Assembly (NCBI GenBank): GCA_018435605.1
Contig: JAHDNF010000002.1
Coordinates: 124,001-188,000 of the forward strand
Length of the DNA: 64,000 nt
Origin: a bacterium
GTDB taxonomy: Bacteria; Auribacterota; Auribacteria; Auribacterales; Auribacteraceae
Direction: 5' to 3'
Made by a program: the position numbers and the translations under genes. Shown here one piece after another: positions 61,601-64,000 of this stretch (the first letter of the stretch is position 1; each line of letters begins with the position of its first letter). The notes below the pieces were generated by a model. It made no database searches, was not told the DNA's origin, and worked only from the letters and a program-made list of their open reading frames with translations.

Positions 61601-63962
61601 AGAATGATTTTTGCGATCCGTCAGCCAATGGGACGTTTGCCTTGAACTGCAACATACCTGTCCACGGGTTGAAATTAGAAGGAACAAGAGTAGTATCAAG
61701 CTCGATATCAGCCGGTTGCAAACCGTCTTTAAGTCTTATTAGACCTTCTTTATGCATATCCGAAAAAATACGGTGCGACAATTCCTGCAAAGTAGAACGG
61801 TTTGTTTGCATACTTTGCCTGACGGCGGCAATTTGTATTTCTTTTTGAGTCAAACGGTTATTTTGCTGTAATTTGAACAGTGCGGTATACACAGCGGCAT
61901 GCATAGCGCTCAATTCAACCGACCGTGTGGCGTCAATCATATCGGCTAGATATTCCGCGTATCCTTTCGGCGACTCTACAACCTGCACAGCTAATTCTAG
62001 GAATGACAACAAATACTGCGCATACAACACTGCATCGGCGATGGTGATTTTACCGGAATCGGCGCCGGAACGAATAAGTTCATCCGACAACACTTTGTTA
62101 TCGCATGCCAGCAGAAATTCATACATAGATTGAGCGGATACGTCACTCACAAGCCGGCCTACAGCAATATCGGTTTGAGCATCGACAGATAACCCTGCCA
62201 TGATTAGCAGTGTATTGAATAATTGACGGGATGCGTCATCGGGCAACTGAGCACGGTATACATCTACCGGTATCCCTTTGTATTCTATCAAACTGCGGGC
62301 AAGCTGAGTTCTAAGCCGGTTGAAATGCTGAGAATCCGCCAGATTCGGATTGCATAAGACAGGATAACCTATATAGCCTGCCGATACCGATTGAAACGCA
62401 ACCTGATCGAGATCGGCGCTAAGCATAAGGTCAAGGTATGTCCGTGTATCGGTTGTTGTAGACGCCGGCGTAATGGTAACATACGATATGCCGAGCGATT
62501 GGAGCATATTCTCCACCGCTCGCGAATGGAACCCGCCGGTTACCAGCACCGCTTTGTTAAGCGTGTTGCGTTCCATCTTGTCGATAAGATTCGAAACCAT
62601 CTGTTCGCTTCGGTTATTTGCAACTTCATAAAACTGTTCGGCGAGGTCGAGCGATCTGTTGAATGAGCTTACGAAATCGGATGACGTTATATTGCGGTTT
62701 AACGACAATCCGTAAGTACCTGCAATATCGGAAATACGCGCTGTGATAGCATCAATGGAAAACGATTTCCGGACAGATTGGTACTGCAAAAACTCAGCGT
62801 CACTTAAAGTTAAACCAACCAACCGCTCATAAACAAGAATTGTCTCGCTGATAGATTCTAGGGACTTGCAGATATCAGCGAATTTCCGCGGACCTGCTTT
62901 GGATTGTACGGCGTACCCGTCGATCAATCTATTTTTGACCGTTTCTTCCAGTTGATCCAATTCGGTGAGCAAAGAAGTATAATCGATGCTTGATTTTAGA
63001 AGCGCCAGTTTTGAAAATATCTGTAAATTCGGAAAACACAATCCATATTCATCTATGTATTTGCTCAACTGATTGTAATAATCGTTAGCGGATATTGTCC
63101 CCAAATTGAACTGCAACTCAAGACGCATGAGATTTTTGAAAGTATCCGCAGGCACATTTTGTTTCAAGACGGTCATGAGTTTCTGCCGCTCAAGAGCAAG
63201 CAAACCGTAATCCAGTTCATTGTGTTCCAGATGCATAGACAAGAACAAACGTTCCGCATTCGGATATATATCCAAATCTACTTCTGCAGTCAACGCCTGT
63301 TCTTCCAGATACACCGCCCAGTTTTCAAAAGTTATAACTGCCTGATGATAATCGGTAGCATGCTTTTGAAAATCATACAATTGAGGAGGATATATGTACT
63401 GCTTTAACAAATCTAAGGTATCTCTCAAGCTCTGCAAATGAGAGTTCAACCGGCGGGAAAACATGTAGGCTGTTCTAAAACTTTTTAGGTTAGCCCTGTA
63501 CGAATCGGGATTCTCGACGCCCCAGATAAAAAATGGAAGTTCATTACTCTTGCAAATAGATAACTTCTCTGCGCCTGTAAGCACCCCGTTTTTCATAAAT
63601 TTATCGCACACATTTTCTTTCGCACTAGAATCTGGAAAAACTGCGAACATAGATGTATCCACATCGCCAGAAGCCGCTTCTACAGCAACCATACCTATAC
63701 CGTAATTAGCGACGAGTATTTCCAGAATATCCGCGATATTGTTCTGTATAGAGTAGTTACAGTGAACGTCCCTGATATGTACGATCAACGGCGATTTTCC
63801 ACCGGCAGTCCATCGGGCGGTAACGGCTCCTTTATCTGCAGGTATATCGATATCAGTAAGCAATTCTTCGGCAGAAACTAAGCAATTTACGGCCGGCAGA
63901 ATCAAATTGAAAGCGATGAGAAATATATATTTGAAAATAGATTGTTTCAGCGTCAGATTCAT
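49638..63962 (-). CDS. Giant exported protein: TraB/Tiki-like head and about twelve PI3/PI4-kinase-like modules
   Basis: The open frame encodes 4774 residues from MNLTLKQSIF. A signal peptide (to about residue 32) predicts export. Residues about 40-500 form a TraB/Tiki/ChaN-like head clearly related to that of the poly-GS protein: IRDVHCNYSIQNNIADIL, VAVEAA and the distal VTGGFHSRAVENML. After a helical linker come twelve modules of about 300-315 residues. The best ones carry a lysine strand (F/Y)-x-(I/L)-K-(S/T), a helix ending in G-x-x-DRHxxNIRL and then NIDFDDAF, the order seen in PI3/PI4 kinases and related atypical kinases, where D-R-H-x-x-N and DFG bind catalytic and metal groups. Several modules lack these residues. 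A divergent C-terminal domain (about 4370-4774) has GVFDTDLAMWKNHGV and IRLFDLSAL. The frame extends 12 codons upstream to 63998, but that would put charged residues before the signal peptide. Substrate and activity are unknown. Confidence 0.85.
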   Translation of the reverse strand: MNLTLKQSIFKYIFLIAFNLILPAVNCLVSAEELLTDIDIPADKGAVTARWTAGGKSPLIVHIRDVHCNYSIQNNIADILEILVANYGIGMVAVEAASGDVDTSMFAVFPDSSAKENVCDKFMKNGVLTGAEKLSICKSNELPFFIWGVENPDSYRANLKSFRTAYMFSRRLNSHLQSLRDTLDLLKQYIYPPQLYDFQKHATDYHQAVITFENWAVYLEEQALTAEVDLDIYPNAERLFLSMHLEHNELDYGLLALERQKLMTVLKQNVPADTFKNLMRLELQFNLGTISANDYYNQLSKYIDEYGLCFPNLQIFSKLALLKSSIDYTSLLTELDQLEETVKNRLIDGYAVQSKAGPRKFADICKSLESISETILVYERLVGLTLSDAEFLQYQSVRKSFSIDAITARISDIAGTYGLSLNRNITSSDFVSSFNRSLDLAEQFYEVANNRSEQMVSNLIDKMERNTLNKAVLVTGGFHSRAVENMLQSLGISYVTITPASTTTDTRTYLDLMLSADLDQVAFQSVSAGYIGYPVLCNPNLADSQHFNRLRTQLARSLIEYKGIPVDVYRAQLPDDASRQLFNTLLIMAGLSVDAQTDIAVGRLVSDVSAQSMYEFLLACDNKVLSDELIRSGADSGKITIADAVLYAQYLLSFLELAVQVVESPKGYAEYLADMIDATRSVELSAMHAAVYTALFKLQQNNRLTQKEIQIAAVRQSMQTNRSTLQELSHRIFSDMHKEGLIRLKDGLQPADIELDTTLVPSNFNPWTGMLQFKANVPLADGSQKSFFISSIDHSERYAAYNALIEKLGRKPYLHYSSGQPYQAITKFQITEQVAPMMFYEVAADSKEYAKISGLLANALAQRYIFGASHVSSMDLRVVTDGIRPVAVLGEPFDMRALKAGAVDLSNLLSPFIRYIDTMLERGVEKHDINAAVESFLDSFIDELRALQNQYGDNPELFTDIPAGIESGIWNEVVTRLSADLFDVTAVRGQIEGYLDTEFQKISALEEELKSVASVVLGKAAEQGGISAPLEIDSQSIVIGKRHTAHLARHHLRMGIWFEAIVDTPQGKKSFFLKTVATHTELYQRDPERAAVAVLTALNRMPYSKYSSGIVAHPWRFFAGFRVSEKIGTYGLNEVDPFDNDIGEIVRLYGIAVAEALVIGLSDRQAVNLRVLLENDRPAHVLSIDYENVFSDYLPAGGLDRSLMFAVSFFTRLQNAGLDKARLKEISTQFVKGIEDGLREIIVYNNYTKPVVNPELAANPDWLKTLDRLKSIEKQLPDLISHAVDYINDRLNLSINDTKSQLQAIAYSLLTDAAGRGFVAVAEGFSMKDIQITAHNCDSNMVIDENNMRITVSIPRQDGSFQQFHIVVGDGADRISDALHLLKTLHGERFVSIYDDTASRQIAGFYASDSFSTVGAGTYQVTDDTLAPFSAVMGFAMAQAYIAGLPEQSYDNVMIELKNGQPVMAYNIGLEQAFSSQEDPVMHLKRFMDHLKYASGIESDQMIFAAQKFLGHYWWNMRLAQSMYEAGKSKLVEYEANIDSAKWNDALNLLDASKTDLSSVMEQCILYLNTTFSQKITINDIYATVLEDIETGIKNELIHYAYLVVRDMASAGKIGLPADFSEADVVIESHNVDEDMVVEHLLPVVCLVSFIRSDGSIGRIALKSQSPGKQNRSYLTLTALDLFGRPSYGYFFSQRALTGYIGTHVFDVVGDMNANEFLERTVPTETSAQSFSAMIGKLMAEAFIFGIPDRNLSNIRVKTDNGQPVALFNVDFDEALSPDVGLDNVIRIQFLRHLASKGLSTNGLRDAAQQFLENFYMEIVKIQAIYNEHQGILKNHPALAEYPDWNSLLERANPNETSAVELLNQALEILNLDLNYRFGFTLPVAVTEQIVSGKLVSDSRQEPAIDAVAATRMAYSVLKNLEQNGYITLHEFLTEAELELEIFDIHDRLYDGKTAIVMKAVVADAKGLRRSYIIKSDYPGNNTEAALKALNLLGRDTVNYWYSDISAEGFSGFHVLEEIGSFNASEFHLSESNWTEFAYLVGGAMAEAYAIGLHDRSYNNIRIEIKNGVPVSAYNIDFDSALNEQFNLDNIRYEVSVKFLLLPRLAGIEPDQVRQIITAFFKGFYVTYAQIQEHIKLHRKTIAGDPDLSNQGDWQRLIARIDPAYISAQDVVTELIRQVNDSGYARENSVNIDVADVLSAEGTPHDRIEPATASTEDSLDIHDDTQLVQLAYAIITDIAGKEKLSLPVGLRPEQITVTKRSLHLVDPYTFEHKLWFVLTIPDEAGNLKEYIVRSFETNSNVRAGVEALTAVNRKPFGYYATALHRYGFDGFDLIESVGQMSADEFDLRSALRDSFAYQIGKATALAYVFSINDRHLGNIRLVLDNGLPVDAVNIDLDTALTRSYGYSFEFTDLLRTELLERAKKARLDKDMIRQMLVEYFKGFATELTDLHSYYAEHAGELQNHPTLREFEEWKNVLNRMDSAKLPVLLFIKRVITDLNSSLFESVFGFVIEPDEVMPQLAFLPSSRIQPNNEAQLRNIAYQVITDIAEKGNLALPEQFAIADIRILNHNYHSEDDLLAGKSLWIEVAVPMADGSEKSFHIKSHNIDNNSQLAVAALHAMGRQHYAYYFSDEYLYNLSGFHLSEMIGDADVKDYVPSSAFTIEYAVLLGRAMAEAYAVSLPDRNPHNLRVVLKDAKPLQVVNIDLDWALQGEPEQFNVYMLGYLRMIGNLAAIGFRDILTAYLQGFLSEYKSISDYYSVHYQQLQDNEILRRLPVWQECLDRIDPKKTSLNSIILEIIEKINRVYFEDLYGRPLTLGDVFNTRFNIVKPDFARDLSGRHDDKETTVDQLQSMAYSLLRDIQARNLMSVSRSLNKSDIKVIEHSIGSEQTLEQASSISMTVSFPDDYGKIVSVRIESDTGYLPAGYTLYNAMGRFPPDYYQFVNLEAYGKKGFHVMARVSGVDADVFTADSPVINTLARFFGSVMAEAYVTGNNTVTLKDMKVVLDRGNPVKAVNTNLAIYIHPDFEIESVYTIFQDNFLQQTVEYGRSALQARMLIVSYLDGFISAFRDIQNNYRTHKKQLEEHPQLSKLPFWETSISRMDETKTPSRSLAESLIKYFNDSQFLRDYGISLAANEILPLPSGNRQILSSDDPAVDAHILEQLRHLVYKIAGQLAQDNAIYLPSSFAPSDIYIEEHNLDDRFVQAHPEYMNIMASIPMRNGNDVAFIITPAPLGRNKTADVNEILKAMGRAMYEYYQVDIDVGQIGRFHVNEEISVWGADELNWGGRYNMEFVEKLARPMAEAYVLGLPGRYPANMRVALDDDRFPDYVFNRGFDEAFSYDLPLASIVRFDFLKQAKLSNVGDEDLHAMAHVFIKSFKDMMYEMQDYYASNKDLLRTDTSILAVPEHEQFFARLDENSTSVPHVMLDLVTALNDFLRREGFAFTVDPLAVVSVRELTDTDIDDPTGEIVMRDFAVKVFNFISEFSPAIPKGLTTDDVKIGIRSSYIGPGGIEEYNGPHIWFEAKFNLSDGSEKSYFIKTIDDESMSSAGVLALRAFERRTFDVFSVNMEFGKFNDFAVLESVGDISANEFNIKSEHIERFAIVTGKAMGEAYMFGFSDRHFGNIRLRMDGDMPVEAVNIDFDDAFDEFFSLDDIAHHMYTELIAPAKRFGVSDEKIRSVLVSFLRGVYDACGEIQARYSEKPEFFQKLDKLAFYPQWYEMLDRMDSQKTPLASILEDIVTIINESEPTDKYQFGLNVSEIIAPLNQQQQKPVAKVDLADEIHELAYRIVTELTQDGRIGVDKDFSISDIVIENKQIGNMIQGGIEDRILFEFSFTDSNGKRNTLIAKSIRYGDFEYLGSTALHAMKRPTFNCFESRQFFKYYSGFYIMEKVGDISIGEYTPESVASARLAAEYAGEAVAEACLLGLPDRNSENIRLVLLEGRPVKAINIDLTNALLPSAIYPDYLISGFVAFMNNRIQDGYNEAQITSLIHSFLTGFWGGVMDIQEYYIAHKQELASHPKLEGYPRWQSALKRLDPETTNISNIQRQIIELLNTKFGQSIISRAALTQLAVDCAQELKRQGYLPAEIDVSDRTVSTGIDNIDSLNVMSGEIPLWFELFVTGADGQIYSYFLKAQMSSHDESILVLEALNALGRFPYAVVTTQQPAGAFKRFLATERIGDMDADEFEITPQNAFIFAQRLGIAFAEAYTLGLQDRLLKNMRVVLRDNMPEKIVNIDFEDGFGRHEESEDFFLPVIRLFHSLSILSLDEDAKERMAVGFLNGFAYGIAQLQSVFEANRHQLVNHPVLSVNPQWQSVLEHLDASAYPLGIALLDVWNYIRSTTDIDAGDYLRKIAQPKGGSISATLSEKLIDETQLDTPDVQVTLTGQALNLFIESQGFVSFQSGDTAVEMEVAINNDQTLFLKKWKSLRKRVTDRIRRFYTQPATAFNTNMRFMLYTFFSTSGVELAANRLGGLVPPMIRGFRAPDGTVSVHKIEGYDEFFIQQRQPYIVREIFETCKQTADTQTANALIDAYFAMVQEMWRRGVFDTDLAMWKNHGVAESGSNDIRLFDLSALTDNRAAALHVLLFKPHFKRILGKLSDMLPQESMDYFIRRHGEVFTTANFGALWNTGTPVAVPQIDLTLRQHTGQLTDYSEQRAVIHDFLSRFGFEGRRDMEESLISLFIICNQDDPAENIEAIVGYPISAQTMKSALAVRDSNLMREINAMTFSLVRTTPDYLYAGLLQLAIYEYMSTAFDAPATPVDLDMNLRMISVYEESI
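50950..61800 (-). repeat. Array of about twelve kinase-like modules
   Basis: The catalytic-loop segments lie near 61355, 60475, 59620, 58715, 57800, 56850, 55915, 54990, 54030, 53109, 52185 and 51330, with a period of 855-960 bases. In N-to-C order modules 2, 4, 5, 6, 7, 10, 11 and 12 keep D-R-x-x-x-N, for example DRHLGN in 6 and DRHFGN in 10. Module 1 has SHVSSMD, 3 has EQSYDN, 8 has TVTLKD and 9 has GRYPAN. The metal motif is best in 4, 5 and 10 (DFD) and lost in 1, 3, 8 and 9. The modules have diverged strongly at DNA level. Confidence 0.82.
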
Positions 63963-64000
63963 ATATCGAAAACCATATTGTTTGTATATTATTATCATCT

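Noticed and set aside
63963-63998. In-frame upstream ATG of the second giant gene
   Set aside because: It adds twelve residues with charged and polar groups before the signal peptide. The region before it is outside the window, so it cannot be fully excluded.
1-64000. tRNA or rRNA genes, CRISPR arrays, insertion sequences, phage genes
   Set aside because: No tRNA-like cloverleaf, regular short direct-repeat array, transposase, integrase or phage structural gene was seen in the window.

Overview
The window looks like chromosome from an uncultured diderm bacterium. I infer Candidatus Omnitrophota (OP3) or a close PVC-group relative. The sequence shows a canonical division and cell-wall (dcw) cluster whose MurE carries the DNPR motif of meso-diaminopimelate ligases, several genes with signal peptides, A+T-rich spacers, large multi-PAS sensor kinases, and two single-exon genes of more than 13 kb coding for exported proteins of about 4,400 and 4,800 residues. 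Very long exported ORFs are known from Omnitrophota. The taxonomic call is inference; no rRNA or other phylogenetic marker is present.

Layout. (1) Positions 1-6458, minus strand: mraZ, rsmH, ftsL, a 29-codon membrane microORF, ftsI, murE, murF (cut by the window edge). The operon is preceded by a promoter overlapped by 10-bp-spaced TGGG repeats, the expected MraZ operator. (2) Positions 6744-20018, minus: one gene for a signal-peptide-bearing protein with a TraB/Tiki/ChaN-like head, six tandem glutamine-synthetase (GS) modules arranged A-B-C-A-B-C, and a hexapeptide-repeat beta-helix tail. (3) Positions 20181-21542, minus: a CrcB/Fluc fluoride channel and a BASS-family transporter. (4) Positions 21970-27000: an unrecognised 501-residue protein, a chemoreceptor with two zinc-binding CZB domains, and a small exported HEAT-repeat protein. 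(5) Positions 27206-38808, plus: a MASE1/PAS histidine kinase, a FetAB-like ABC exporter, a flavodoxin-ferredoxin protein, then an envelope group (LplT-like MFS, PTPS-related GT-C-like membrane protein, Wzx-like flippase, GT1 glycosyltransferase). (6) Positions 38927-49356, minus: exported FKBP isomerase, LysE exporter, a 1502-residue hybrid sensor kinase, and a beta-helix protein with Ca-binding TSP3-like repeats. (7) Positions 49638-63962, minus: a second giant exported protein with the same kind of TraB/Tiki-like head, followed by about twelve tandem modules that resemble PI3/PI4-kinase catalytic cores, several of them lacking catalytic residues, and a divergent kinase-like C-terminal domain.

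The main novelty is the pair of giant proteins. They share the exported head domain and a similar C-terminal end, but carry arrays of two unrelated ATP-grasping enzyme folds. Six covalently linked GS modules equal exactly one GS ring, and GS active sites lie between neighbouring subunits, so the polypeptide could fold as a pre-assembled ring. The remaining genes describe a sensing, envelope-building bacterium and appear ordinary.
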